DNA of 64,000 nucleotides, from contig JAHEDK010000001.1 of assembly GCA_024641245.1 (NCBI GenBank), positions 195,964-259,963 on the forward strand, written 5' to 3'. The notes below the pieces were generated by a model. The model had not been told where the DNA came from, did no database searches, and was given only the letters and a program-made list of their open reading frames with translations. Of this stretch, positions 17,014 to 26,100 are shown piece by piece (the stretch's first letter is position 1; each line of letters starts with the position of its first letter). The stretch comes from Actinomycetes bacterium (GTDB lineage Bacteria; Actinomycetota; Acidimicrobiia; Spongiisociales; JAHEDJ01). A program made the translations under genes and the position numbers.

Positions 17014-17514
17014 ATGGAGTTTGTAGTCGGTGCGGCGTCGGTGCGGCGCGTTGGGGTGTTGAGATTCCCGGTCTCTGTTTTCGAGGGTGAGGATGGGCGT
17101 GTGCTCGCCCGCCTTGGTCGAGGCGGATGGTTCAGAGTGTTCTTCGGCCGGGGTCGCCGGGTTGAACTCCCCGACGGGACTACCTGGCGGGTGACGGCAA
17201 CCGGAGCCGGTTCCTGCATCGTGCCCATGGTGACGTGCTCGCAAGGCAAGCTTGCGGTGGCCGCACCTCACGGGAAACGGACCTACGGCATAAACGGCCG
17301 CGATTACGCCTACAACATCTTCCCGGCGAGCAAAGCCGGTCTGCGGAGATGGTCGCTCCGGGAGCACGAAACGGAACTCGGCACGTTCGGATCGCACTCG
17401 ATGAAGGCCAACCACCCGATACCGCTCGCAACCGCGCTGTTGTGTTTCACCCTGATCAGGTACGGCGTACCCGGAGACGCCGATCTCGGGGTCCCCCAGT
17501 TCCGCTGGGGATGA
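17014..17514 (+). CDS. Hypothetical protein, leaderless
   Basis: Protein of 166 aa that I do not recognise. It has no signal peptide or membrane segment. The first half is Arg/Gly/Val-rich with alternating strands; the second half has the conserved-looking blocks GKRTYGINGRDYAYNIFP and ELGTFGSHSMKANHPIP, ending in GVPQFRWG. TACCAT lies exactly 7 nt before the ATG, a leaderless -10 arrangement, which supports this being a real gene. It is divergent from the ECF sigma operon, sharing a 165-bp region with it. The beta-strand pattern and the final hydrophobic helix recall tubby/LURP-like proteins, but that is only a guess. Confidence 0.65.
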   Translation: MEFVVGAASVRRVGVLRFPVSVFEGEDGRVLARLGRGGWFRVFFGRGRRVELPDGTTWRVTATGAGSCIVPMVTCSQGKLAVAAPHGKRTYGINGRDYAYNIFPASKAGLRRWSLREHETELGTFGSHSMKANHPIPLATALLCFTLIRYGVPGDADLGVPQFRWG

Positions 17515-17571
17515 GCTCAAGATGTCCGCACGGCCGCCTTCACCGGCAACGGCCGGTAGCCTGATTTCATC

Positions 17572-18759
17572 ATGCGTCGCATCCTCATCCTCAACGGTCC
17601 CAACTTGAATCTTCTGGGGTCCCGGAAACCCGAAACGTACGGATCCACCACGCTCGGCGAGCTCGATCGGTTGTGCGCAGATTGGGGTGCGGTTCACGGA
17701 CTCGAGGTCGAGACGTTTCAGTCCAATCACGAGGGGGTTCTGATCGATCGATTGCACGAGGCTCGCGAAGACATAGACGGGATCGCCTTCAATCCAGGCG
17801 CCCTCACGCACTACTCCTACGCGGTGCACGATGCAATCGAGGCGATTGAACTGCCGGTCGTTGAGGTCCACATCTCGAATATCAAGGAGCGAGAGTCGTG
17901 GCGCGCCCATTCGGTGGTCACGCCGGCGTGCGTCCACACCATCTACGGTCGCGGCGTCGACGGTTACCGCTGGGCGATCGAACATCTGGTCCAGCGTGAG
18001 GCACGACCGCCCAGAGCGCTGGCGTACGCGACCGGCGACAGCCACGCCGGTGACCTTCGCCTGCCGGATGGCGAGGGCCCGCACCCTGTTGCCGTTCTCA
18101 TCCATGGTGGATTCTGGCGGCACCATTGGACGCGCGACACCCTGGACGGTCTCGCAGTCGATCTCGCCGCCAGGGGCTTCGCAACGTGGAACATCGAATA
18201 CCGTCGCGTCGGGATGGGTGGAGGGTATCCGGCCACCCTGCAGGACGTGGCGGCCGCTATCGATCATCTCGATGAGCTGGCGGCTGAGTATCACCTCGAT
18301 CTGCAACGCGTCGTCGTGATCGGCCATTCGGCAGGTGGCCAGCTCGCCCTTTGGGCCGCCAACCGTCACCGCCTAAAGGAGGATGATCCGGGTGCCGGGC
18401 CACGGGTGCTGCCCGGAGCGGCAGTCTCGCTGGCCGGAGTCACAGATCTCGAGGTCGCCGAAGCAACCAACCTGGGTGATGGGGCTGTGGCCGGTTTCCT
18501 GGGAAAGGCGCCGCGCGACGAAGCGTACCGGGTGGCCTCCCCGATCCATTCGCTGCCCGTGGACCGGCCGCACGTGATCGTTCACGGCACGCACGACGAC
18601 CGGGTGCCGATTTCGTTCGCCCACACCTACGTCGAGGCGGCTCGCCGGCCGGGCACCAAAGTGGAGCTCATCGAGATCAACGGTGCCGACCACTTCGATC
18701 CAATTGCACCAACAGGACCTGCCTGGGCCGCGGTCGTCGAACGGCTCACTGCGCTCTGA
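17572..18759 (+). CDS. aroQ: Fusion of type II 3-dehydroquinate dehydratase with an alpha/beta-hydrolase
   Basis: One open frame of 395 aa. Residues 1-145 are a complete type II dehydroquinase (shikimate pathway): NGPNLNLLGSRKPETYG (Arg18, catalytic Tyr23), FNPGALTHYSYA (substrate Asn and His) and VEVHISNIKERESWRAHS (catalytic His, Arg). A linker of about 12 residues leads to an alpha/beta-hydrolase (about 158-395) of the kynurenine-formamidase/BD-FAE esterase type: HGGFWR oxyanion motif, nucleophile GHSAGG near 257, acid in HGTHDDRVP near 345, catalytic His in GADHFDP near 371. No stop or frameshift lies between the domains. TAGCCT lies 9 nt before the ATG. YhhN starts at its stop codon (ATG overlapping TGA). 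Confidence 0.93.
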   Translation: MRRILILNGPNLNLLGSRKPETYGSTTLGELDRLCADWGAVHGLEVETFQSNHEGVLIDRLHEAREDIDGIAFNPGALTHYSYAVHDAIEAIELPVVEVHISNIKERESWRAHSVVTPACVHTIYGRGVDGYRWAIEHLVQREARPPRALAYATGDSHAGDLRLPDGEGPHPVAVLIHGGFWRHHWTRDTLDGLAVDLAARGFATWNIEYRRVGMGGGYPATLQDVAAAIDHLDELAAEYHLDLQRVVVIGHSAGGQLALWAANRHRLKEDDPGAGPRVLPGAAVSLAGVTDLEVAEATNLGDGAVAGFLGKAPRDEAYRVASPIHSLPVDRPHVIVHGTHDDRVPISFAHTYVEAARRPGTKVELIEINGADHFDPIAPTGPAWAAVVERLTAL

Positions 18760-19406
18760 TGTTCCCAACCTGGGCGACGGTTACCGCCGTGGCCGTGGTG
18801 GTGCTGGTCTGGGCTGAATGGCAACACTCGCCCATCCGGTTGATCGCCAAGCCGCTCGCCTCCGCCGGCTTCATCGCTGCCGCACTCCAGCGAGGAGCCT
18901 TCGATTCCACCTACGGGAAGATCCTGCTGGTCGGCCTGGTGCTGGCTGCGCTCGGCGACGTCTATCTGCTCGGCTCGACTCGCCCGATGTTTCTCGCCGG
19001 ACTGGTCAGCTTCCTGCTCGGTCACGTGGCGTATGCGATTGCTTTCTCGACCCATGGGCTCTGGCACGTCACGGTCATCAATTTCACCTGGACTGCGGCG
19101 GTGAGCTTGCCGATCGCCGCCGCCTCGTACATTGTGTTCAGATGGCTGAAGCCACACCTCACAGACGACATGCGAGGCCCGGTATTCGCCTATGTGTTCG
19201 TCATCACGGTCATGGTTTTGACTGCGTTCTTCGCAGTCAACGGTGGCGCCACAGGCTGGATCCTGGTCGGTGCGATTGGATTCTTCCTCTCAGACCTGGC
19301 CGTTGCTCGCAACCAATTCGTGGTCCAATCGATCACGAACCGGGTATGGGGCCTTCCGCTGTACTACGCCGCTCAATTGGTGCTGGCCTGGACGGCCGGG
19401 ATCTGA
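18759..19406 (+). CDS. YhhN/TMEM86 family membrane protein (lysoplasmalogenase-like)
   Basis: Polytopic membrane protein of 215 aa, about eight hydrophobic helices, matching the YhhN family; eukaryotic TMEM86 members hydrolyse lysoplasmalogen vinyl ethers. Conserved positions seen are KPLASAGF near 31, LGDVYLL near 67 and GFFLSDLAVARNQF near 170 (the family's two Asp-containing membrane motifs), and PLYYAAQLVLA at the end. Its ATG overlaps the stop of the AroQ fusion gene, so translation is coupled. The 3' end directly abuts the convergent ferritin gene. Whether the bacterial protein has the same activity is not known. Confidence 0.87.
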   Translation: MFPTWATVTAVAVVVLVWAEWQHSPIRLIAKPLASAGFIAAALQRGAFDSTYGKILLVGLVLAALGDVYLLGSTRPMFLAGLVSFLLGHVAYAIAFSTHGLWHVTVINFTWTAAVSLPIAAASYIVFRWLKPHLTDDMRGPVFAYVFVITVMVLTAFFAVNGGATGWILVGAIGFFLSDLAVARNQFVVQSITNRVWGLPLYYAAQLVLAWTAGI

Positions 19407-19916
19407 TTACTCGCCCTCGGCCGACGGCTGGCGAGCGCCGAGTTCACGATCGAGCATCAGCAGCGCCGTTCGATCGTCGCCGATCATCTTGAGTTGCTCC
19501 ACGATCAAGCCGACGTTTGCCTCTTCTTCGATCTGCTCCTCTACGAACCAGTTGAGCAGCGGATAGCTGGCGAAGTCTCGCTCGTCGGTGGCCAGTGCGT
19601 AGAGGTTGTTGATGGCGGCCGTAACCTTCTGCTCATGCCCGAGCGACCCTTCGAATGCGGACAGGGCAGTGGTGAGAGAAAGCCCGGGGGCGGTGATTGC
19701 AGCCAATTCGATGTGGCCCTCCCGGTCGAGCACGAAATCGAAGAACTTCATTGCATGAACTCGCTCTTCCTCAGCCTGGAGTCGCATCCAGGCTGACATG
19801 CCCGGCAGATTCTCTTCGTCCAGGAAGGCGGCCATTTGGAGGTATGCGTAAGAGGAAGCCAGCTCCAGATTGATCTGGTCGTTGAAGGCGGCTTCGAGTT
19901 TCTTGCTGATCGGCAT
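19407..19916 (-). CDS. Ferritin (non-heme iron storage)
   Basis: Ferritin of 169 aa, four-helix bundle, forming a 24-subunit shell that oxidises and stores iron. Ferroxidase-site residues are visible: Glu in NLELASSYAY near 18, E-E-E and H in LQAEEERVHAMKFF near 50, Glu region FEGSLGHEQKVT near 94, and EEQIEEEANV near 127. The absence of a haem-ligating Met arrangement points to ferritin rather than bacterioferritin. ATG at 19916 follows GGGAGATGA; the longer open frame upstream has no ferritin sequence. The gene stands alone and diverges from the uridine-kinase-like gene. Confidence 0.93.
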   Translation of the reverse strand: MPISKKLEAAFNDQINLELASSYAYLQMAAFLDEENLPGMSAWMRLQAEEERVHAMKFFDFVLDREGHIELAAITAPGLSLTTALSAFEGSLGHEQKVTAAINNLYALATDERDFASYPLLNWFVEEQIEEEANVGLIVEQLKMIGDDRTALLMLDRELGARQPSAEGE

Positions 19917-20034
19917 GCAGTCATCTCCCGGATCCGGCGAACGGTATCCATGATATCCGGGCGTTCGATTATGGAATCCGTCGGGATTCGCACGATTACC
20001 CTGGCGGCCGTCGACGAGTTCAAGGAGCGCGGAC

Positions 20035-20679
20035 ATGCGCGGTGACATCATCATTGTGGAAGAGCATCACCGGGCCGCGGCCTCGATCATCGTCGCCCAT
20101 CTCCTCCCGGCGATTCGTGCGCGGCAAGATCGCTACACGATCACCGTGGCGGGCGAATCGGGAAGCGGCAAGTCCGAAACGGCCAAAGCGCTCGAAGAGG
20201 AACTCGGACGGCACGGTATCACCGCCGGCATCTTGCAACAGGACGATTACTTCGTGTATCCACCGCGCACCAACCACGAGACCCGGGTCGCGGATATCTC
20301 CTGGGTGGGAACCAATGAGGTTCACCTCGATCTTCTCGATGAGCACCTGGCCGCCGCCCGCGCAGGCGCGACCTCAATCGAGAAGCCGTTGGTGATCTAT
20401 GAGGATGATTCGATCACTACCGAGGTAATGTCGCTCGCCGGACTGGAGGTCGTTATCGCCGAGGGCACCTACACGAGCCTGCTTGCCCACGTCGACACGC
20501 GGATCTTCATCGCTCGCAATCGTCTCGAAACCCTGGAGGCCAGGCAGAATCGGGGGCGTGAGGCCATGGATCCGTTCATCGAACAGGTGCTGGAGATCGA
20601 GCACGCCATTATCGGCCCACACATCGAACGAGCAGACATCGTGATCACCCGGGACTATGCCATCGAGTTCACCACCTGA
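20035..20679 (+). CDS. Uridine kinase-like P-loop protein
   Basis: P-loop kinase-fold protein of 214 aa. Walker A is AGESGSGKSETA near 41-50. LQQDDYFVYPP near 72 corresponds to the substrate-binding QDxFY region of uridine kinase and phosphoribulokinase, and EGTYTSLL near 145 to the lid region. The arrangement suggests phosphorylation of a nucleoside or sugar, but the family includes members of unknown specificity, so no symbol is given. Start ATG at 20035 follows a weak GGAGCG. It stands alone. Confidence 0.75.
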   Translation: MRGDIIIVEEHHRAAASIIVAHLLPAIRARQDRYTITVAGESGSGKSETAKALEEELGRHGITAGILQQDDYFVYPPRTNHETRVADISWVGTNEVHLDLLDEHLAAARAGATSIEKPLVIYEDDSITTEVMSLAGLEVVIAEGTYTSLLAHVDTRIFIARNRLETLEARQNRGREAMDPFIEQVLEIEHAIIGPHIERADIVITRDYAIEFTT

Positions 20680-20858
20680 AAGCCTCGATTGAAATCACCG
20701 ACGCGCAGGCGGTTCGGTGAGACTCCGATCGGGAAACGACCCGGACGCTGCCCGGCACCGCGCTTCCTGCCACTATCTGCCAGATTGAGACTTGTCCTAG
20801 CCCATCGATCGGCATACCCTGGTCCGCGCTGGACCATCCGGCCGGGAGTTTCTCCTTC

Positions 20859-21644
20859 ATGCGCCGTGTCGCTTACCTCATCTCCGCAGGCATCACACTC
20901 GTTGCCTTGTCATTCGCCGGTTTCGCAGTATTTGCACCGGTTGCCGTCGACGCGCCCGAAACCCCACTCCAGATAGACCTTCCCGACGGGCGAGGTCTGG
21001 CGTCTGGACGCCTGGCCAGCATGTCGTTCACGGCCGTGGCATCGAGCGTCGAGATACAGTCCGGCAGCGGTAGCCTCATGTCTGCATCGCCGGTCCCGGG
21101 TGATCGCGTGAAGGTCCTCGAAGCAGCAACCACGACTATCCCCACGTCGTCCACGTCCTCCTCCACCACCACCCCCCACTCCTCGACAACGTCGACGACC
21201 ACTACCGCACCACCTGTGACCACAACAACGCTGCCCGAGACCACCACTACGGTGGCGGAGTCGACCACGACGTCGGTGGCCCCCACAACCACAACAACGA
21301 CCCTCCCGGACACGACGACGACCACCACCACCACCACCCTCCCCCCGACCGGACCTTTGACTGAAGCGGAGATGCGCGAACTCGCCGCACGATTCTTCCC
21401 CGCCGACGAGGTCGAGAACGCGGTGTCGGTCGCACGCTGCGAATCCGGCTTCAATCCCTCGGCTTACAATCCAGCAGGGCCGTATGGAGGATTGTTCCAG
21501 CATCTCGAGTCACGCTGGGCTTATCGCGCCGAACAGGCGGGATACCCCGGAGCCAGCATCTTCGATGCCGAGGCCAACACGGCCGCCGCGGCCTGGCTCT
21601 GGGAAGCCAGAGGCGGGTGGAGCCCCTGGGGTTGTGCGCCGTAA
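20859..21644 (+). CDS. Secreted lytic transglycosylase-like protein with Thr-rich linker
   Basis: Exported protein of 261 aa. Residues 1-32 form a signal peptide (ISAGITLVALSFAGFAVFA). A short region follows, then about 75 residues of almost pure Thr/Ser/Pro (about 95-165), a wall-spanning and probably glycosylated linker. The C-terminal 90 residues form a lysozyme-like domain with VARCESGFNPSAYN (catalytic Glu), GPYGGLFQ and an ending GWSPWGC that gives a Cys pair, as in actinobacterial SLT and resuscitation-promoting-factor-like enzymes. It probably cleaves peptidoglycan. ATG at 20859 follows GGGAG; TACCCT lies near 20815. A hairpin follows the gene. Confidence 0.85.
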   Translation: MRRVAYLISAGITLVALSFAGFAVFAPVAVDAPETPLQIDLPDGRGLASGRLASMSFTAVASSVEIQSGSGSLMSASPVPGDRVKVLEAATTTIPTSSTSSSTTTPHSSTTSTTTTAPPVTTTTLPETTTTVAESTTTSVAPTTTTTTLPDTTTTTTTTTLPPTGPLTEAEMRELAARFFPADEVENAVSVARCESGFNPSAYNPAGPYGGLFQHLESRWAYRAEQAGYPGASIFDAEANTAAAAWLWEARGGWSPWGCAP

Positions 21645-21646
21645 GA

Positions 21647-21661
21647 CCGCCCGCTGGGCGG
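21647..21661. terminator. Bidirectional hairpin between convergent genes
   Basis: CCGCCC-GCT-GGGCGG lies between the stop codons of the transglycosylase gene (21644) and the convergent hypothetical gene (21667). It is short and GC-rich, with no T-run. Confidence 0.45.
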
Positions 21662-21666
21662 CCGTG

Positions 21667-22338
21667 TCAGGCGTTGTGCCGGTACTGGAGCGCATTGCCG
21701 GACTTGCCGGCGATCGCCAGCACCTCCAGGCGACGCAGGCAGTAGACCATCTGCTGAGCGAGTCTGCGGGAGATGCCCGCGCTGGTTGTCAAGTCCGCGG
21801 TCGAGAATGGATCGGGCAAGCCATCCGGAAGCAGCGCCGCCAGCTCGGGTGCTGAAGTGAACAACATTGACTGCTCGACGCGCTCGAGCGCTCGACCGAC
21901 GATCACCCACCCACCGCGGCGCCGGGCTTTCCCGGATTGATGACTCCTGTACTCGTCTTCAACCGTCAGAACCACCTCGAGCTCGAATCGCTCCTCTTGG
22001 ATCAAGGTTGGAATGCTCACGAGCCTGCCGAAGATGTCTTCGAGCCGGCCGTGCTTGGGGGACTGACGGGCAGACAAGATCTCGCCACCGGTGCCGAGTT
22101 TCACGATGCGACGATCGGTGGCAATGGGAGCCACCAGCCGGACTGGATGTGACTCAAGCAGGTTGCTCAGCTTCGTGCGGAGGGGGGCGAATCCACCCGT
22201 CTGGACCTCGATGAGCAAATCCCCACGAACCACATCGATGACATAGCCATCGACGGGTTGCTCGAAGATGTCTCCGTCGACGGCGTACCATTCCTTGAGT
22301 TGGGCGTGTAGCGACCCCTCGTTGAGCGTTCCGATCAC
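21667..22338 (-). CDS. Hypothetical protein, possible PD-(D/E)XK-like N-terminal domain
   Basis: Protein of 223 aa, not assigned to a named family with confidence. The N-terminal half contains YVIDVVRGDLLIEVQTG (about 32-48), which has the strand-strand layout of nuclease-fold cores (D...E-x-Q, with Q where K is usual), then TKLSNLLESHPVRLVAPIA. The C-terminal half ends in a probable winged helix: LTTSAGISRRLAQQMVYCLR, about 180-205. That combination suggests a DNA-acting or regulatory protein, by inference only. It stands just 3' of the VapBC pair, on the same strand. Confidence 0.65.
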   Translation of the reverse strand: MIGTLNEGSLHAQLKEWYAVDGDIFEQPVDGYVIDVVRGDLLIEVQTGGFAPLRTKLSNLLESHPVRLVAPIATDRRIVKLGTGGEILSARQSPKHGRLEDIFGRLVSIPTLIQEERFELEVVLTVEDEYRSHQSGKARRRGGWVIVGRALERVEQSMLFTSAPELAALLPDGLPDPFSTADLTTSAGISRRLAQQMVYCLRRLEVLAIAGKSGNALQYRHNA

Positions 22339-22397
22339 AAGTCCATGCTCCCAGCCCGCCGCCGATGGAGGGGGATTTCCGGCACTGCGGTGTTGCC

Positions 22398-22811
22398 CTA
22401 GGGGAGAAGCTCGAAGCTGTGGGCATGACCGGGGCGGACGATTGAGAAGTGTTTCCGGTCGAGGGTTGCGATTTCGGTGATGTCGAGGCGCTCGGCCGCT
22501 GCAACCACCGATGCGTCAACGGATCCAAGGGGAAGATCCCGGTACTGGTGCACTAACTCGGCGATTCGGAGCCAGTCGCCGGCCATCACCGGCTCGACAG
22601 TGAACTCCCCTGCGGCGAGATCACCGAGGAACCGGACTTCGGCGTCTGCGCCCAGGCGACTTCCGACGAGGTAGACGACCTCAGTGATGACGAGCGTCGG
22701 GATGATCAGCGGCCCAGGGTGAGTGAGCAGAAGCTCAAGAGATTGGCCGTGGTGGCGGTCGTCGGCGTCGACGTAGGCGTAGAGCGGTCCGGCGTCGACC
22801 AGGGTGGCTAT
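22398..22811 (-). CDS. vapC: VapC-type PIN-domain toxin, start codon AUA
   Basis: PIN-domain ribonuclease of about 137 aa. Acidic active-site residues are seen in TLVDAGPLYAYVDADD (first Asp near 5), TEVVY near 46 (Glu), VDASVVAAAERL near 99 (Asp) and IATLDRKHF near 117 (Asp). The family N-terminus is intact, but the codon where the start should be is ATA (22811-22809), which overlaps the antitoxin TAG stop. No ATG, GTG or TTG exists in frame upstream. An in-frame internal ATG at 22589 would remove half the domain. Either AUA is used, aided by GAGG 7 nt before it, or expression is lost. Confidence 0.8.
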   Translation of the reverse strand: MATLVDAGPLYAYVDADDRHHGQSLELLLTHPGPLIIPTLVITEVVYLVGSRLGADAEVRFLGDLAAGEFTVEPVMAGDWLRIAELVHQYRDLPLGSVDASVVAAAERLDITEIATLDRKHFSIVRPGHAHSFELLP

Positions 22812-23029
22812 CTCGCCACCTCGGCGGCCAGGATCTCTTCAATGCGCTCGGAGATGTCCTCGCGGCCACTGCGACCCGCACCGGCTGCTCGCAGGTGACG
22901 TGGCCGGCTGCCGAGGTGGTGTTCGATGGCTTCACGGGTCAGGTTGGAGACGGTTACTCCGCGTCGCTCAGCCTCGTGGCGGAGCTTGGCGTCGAGCTCG
23001 TCGGGGAGTTTGACCGTAGTTCGCTTCAT
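22808..23029 (-). CDS. vapB: VapB-type ribbon-helix-helix antitoxin
   Basis: Protein of 73 aa with a MetJ/Arc/CopG-type ribbon-helix-helix domain: KRTTVKLPDELDAKL is the DNA-contacting strand and first helix, followed by VSNLTREAIEHHL. The charged C-terminal tail (SERIEEILAAEVAR) would wrap the toxin. It is a cognate pair with the downstream PIN gene, the reading frames overlapping by 4 nt. TATGCT lies 8 nt before the ATG, so the transcript would be leaderless, and autorepression by the pair at this promoter is expected. Confidence 0.9.
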   Translation of the reverse strand: MKRTTVKLPDELDAKLRHEAERRGVTVSNLTREAIEHHLGSRPRHLRAAGAGRSGREDISERIEEILAAEVAR

Positions 23030-23175
23030 GGTATGTCAGCATACCCGCTCGGTCGATTAGGGGGAAGGGTTTCGAATTGCGGCCCGCACCTCGACTGCAG
23101 ATATCGGACCGCTGACTCTGCAGTCGTCTTGCCGGCGGGCAGTGGGAGTGGTTCGGCATACTCTCCAGAGGGATG

Positions 23176-26100
23176 TCACCGGAAATCCCGTGACGTGACC
23201 CCCTTGGCCGGCCACGGGGTAAACGACCTGGCGACGAAGTTCGTGACACCATCCCGAAACTCGATGACACCTTCGATGACCAGGCCGGGGTTCTTCCTGG
23301 CGACCTCACGATTGGCCGCCCAGATGTCGGGTAGCACGATCACATTGAGCAAGCCCGTCTCGTCTTCGAGGTTGAAGAAGATCACCCCTTTGGCCGTGGA
23401 CGGACGCTGCCGGTGCGTAACGATGCCTCCAATCCGAGCGCGGACACCATTGCGTTCGGTCGCCAATGCCTGAGCGACCGTGCGACACCCCAACCGGTCG
23501 AGGCGATCCCGCACGAATTCCACCGGATGTCGAACCGAAATCCCGGTTGCCCACAGGTCGGCTTCTGTCTCATTCTCCTCGCTCATCCCGGGGAGTTGGG
23601 GCGCCTCTGCTCCAGGGGAAAGCGGCAATCGCTCAGGACTGATCTCGGCCAGAGCCCCTGCCGCCCACAAACCCTCCCGCCTGGTCAAACCCAACGACTC
23701 GAGCGCCCCGGCAGCCGCCAATCCTTCCAGTGCGTCCACCCTCAACCCCGTTCGATGAGCGAGGTCCTGCGGTGATTGGAACCGGCCGCCGGCCTGCCGG
23801 GCTGCCTCCACCCTGGTGATCTCGGCCTCTCCGAGGTTGCGGACGTATCGCAAGCCGAGTCGCACGGCGACGGAAGGACGCAGTGGATCCTCGACCGGTC
23901 CCCTCCCCCGCCGCCACGCCTGCCCGTAATACTCGGCCAGGTCGTCGGGGTCGGCATCGAGCGGTTCGATCGTGCAATCGTGCCAGGAGTCGTTCACATC
24001 GGGGATGCGCACCACCACTCCATGCCGGGCGGCATCCTGCACCAGGCTGTTCGGGCTGTAGAAACCCATCGGATAGGCGTTCAGCAGGCCGGCCAGGAAC
24101 TCGGCAGGCCAGTGATACTTCAACCAGGCAGACATGTAGACGATGTAGGCGAAACTCACCGAGTGACTCTCAGGAAACCCGAACGAGGCAAACCCCTGGA
24201 GCTTCTCCCAGATCTCATCGGCAGCCGGCCCGATGATCCCGTTGGACGCCATCCCATCGAACACCTCGTCACGCAGACGTCCCATCGCCTCGTCGGATCG
24301 CTTGTGGGTCATGGCAGAGCGCAGTCGATCGGACTGATTCCCGTCGAAACCTGCACACACCCTGGCGAGTTCCATCAACTGCTCCTGAAAGATGGGAACG
24401 CCCAGCGTCTTTCGCAGCACCGATTCTGTGAGCGGGTGCGGATACCGGATCTCCTCCTCACCGTTTCGACGCCGCAAGTACGGATGCACCGATTGCCCCT
24501 GGATCGGCCCCGGCCGGATCAGTGCAACTTCGACGGCCAGGTCGTAGAAGGTCTTCGGCTTCATCTTCGGCAGCGTCGCCATCTGTGCCCTGGACTCGAC
24601 CTGAAACACGCCGACGGTGTCCGCTTTGGTCAGCATCCGGTATACGGCCGGTTCTTGTGGAATCGTGGCCAGATCGATCGACAAACCGTGGGCCGACTGG
24701 ATCATGTCTGCGGTGAGGTGCAGAGCATTGAGCATCCCCAATCCCAGCAGATCGAACTTGACGATCCCGATCGAGGCACAATCATCCTTATCCCATTGAA
24801 TGACCGATCGGCCTTCCATCCGACCCCACTCCACCGGCACGACCTGCCACAACGGCCGGTCGGCGATCACCATTCCACCGGAGTGAATCCCCAGATGACG
24901 GGGGAACCCATCCATACGATGGCAGACGTCGTAGACGAACTCAGCCGTCATTCCTTCCGGAAGTGGAGCTTCGAGGCGCAGCTTCGCTGGGTCCCGCGTA
25001 TCGACGTACTTCGATAGTCCATCGACCTGCGCCTGAGTGAATCCGAAGGTCTTGCCTACATCACGCAAAACCGACCGGGCCCGGTAGGTGATGACGTTGG
25101 CGACCATCGCCGCCCGCTCCCGCCCATAGCGGCGGTAGCAGTACTGGATCACCTCTTCTCGGCGGTCCGCCTCCAGGTCGAGGTCGATGTCGGGTGGTCG
25201 TCCGCGTTCCTCAGTGAGGAATCGTTCGAAGGGAAGTCCGAGCCGTATCGGATCGACCCTGGTCAAGCCGATACATCGGCACACCGCCGAGTCGGCTCCC
25301 GAACCACGGATCTGACAGTAGATATCCTGGCTCCTGGCGAACTGCACGATATCCCAGACGACCAGGAAGTATCCGGGGAAGTTGAGCTTGCCTATCACCG
25401 CCAGTTCATGTTCGAGTCGCTGCACTGCCCGGGGATCCACTCCTCCTGCCCCGTCCGGATAGACCTCCCTGGCGCCTTCGAAGGTCAGGTGCCGGAGGTA
25501 TTCCATCTCGGAACGGAAGTGACCGGGCATCGGAAAGTCCGGTAGTTGGGGCGCCACCAGGTTGAGGTCGAAGGCCAGCGATTCTCCCAACCGCACAGAA
25601 CGTTCCACCACACCGGGGTAGGCGGAGAAACGTTCGGTCATCTCGACCGGACGTTTGAGATGGCGTTCGTCGGTGGCCGGGCGGTAACCGTCTTGTTCGG
25701 CGAGCGACCGCCGTCCTGCAATGGCTGCGGCAACATCCGCCAGGCCTGCCTCGCCCCGATCGTGGTAGTGAACATTGTTGGTCGCCACCATCGGAAGCCG
25801 TAGCCGTCGCCCTACCTCCCACAACACGTCGTTACGGACATCATCCTCCGGCATGCGGTGATGCCAGAGTTCGACGTGCAGACGGTTGCCAAATATCTCA
25901 TGGAGTGGCCGTGCGGCCGCCAGGGCGGCGTCGAGGTCGCCCCTTCTCGCCGCCGCCGGGACCCCACCTTGCCAGCACCCGGTGAGCGCCACCAGGTGAC
26001 CGACCCGGGCGGCTTCGTCGAGATCTGCCCAGGCGTAGACGGGCCGATCCTTCTCGCCCCGGAACTGGGCTTTGGTGACGAGGTGACTGATTGCTGCATA

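Noticed and set aside
20873-21454. Minus-strand frame very rich in Val, opposite the transglycosylase gene
   Set aside because: It is the mirror image of the ACC/ACG-rich Thr linker in the real plus-strand gene, which has a signal peptide and catalytic domain.
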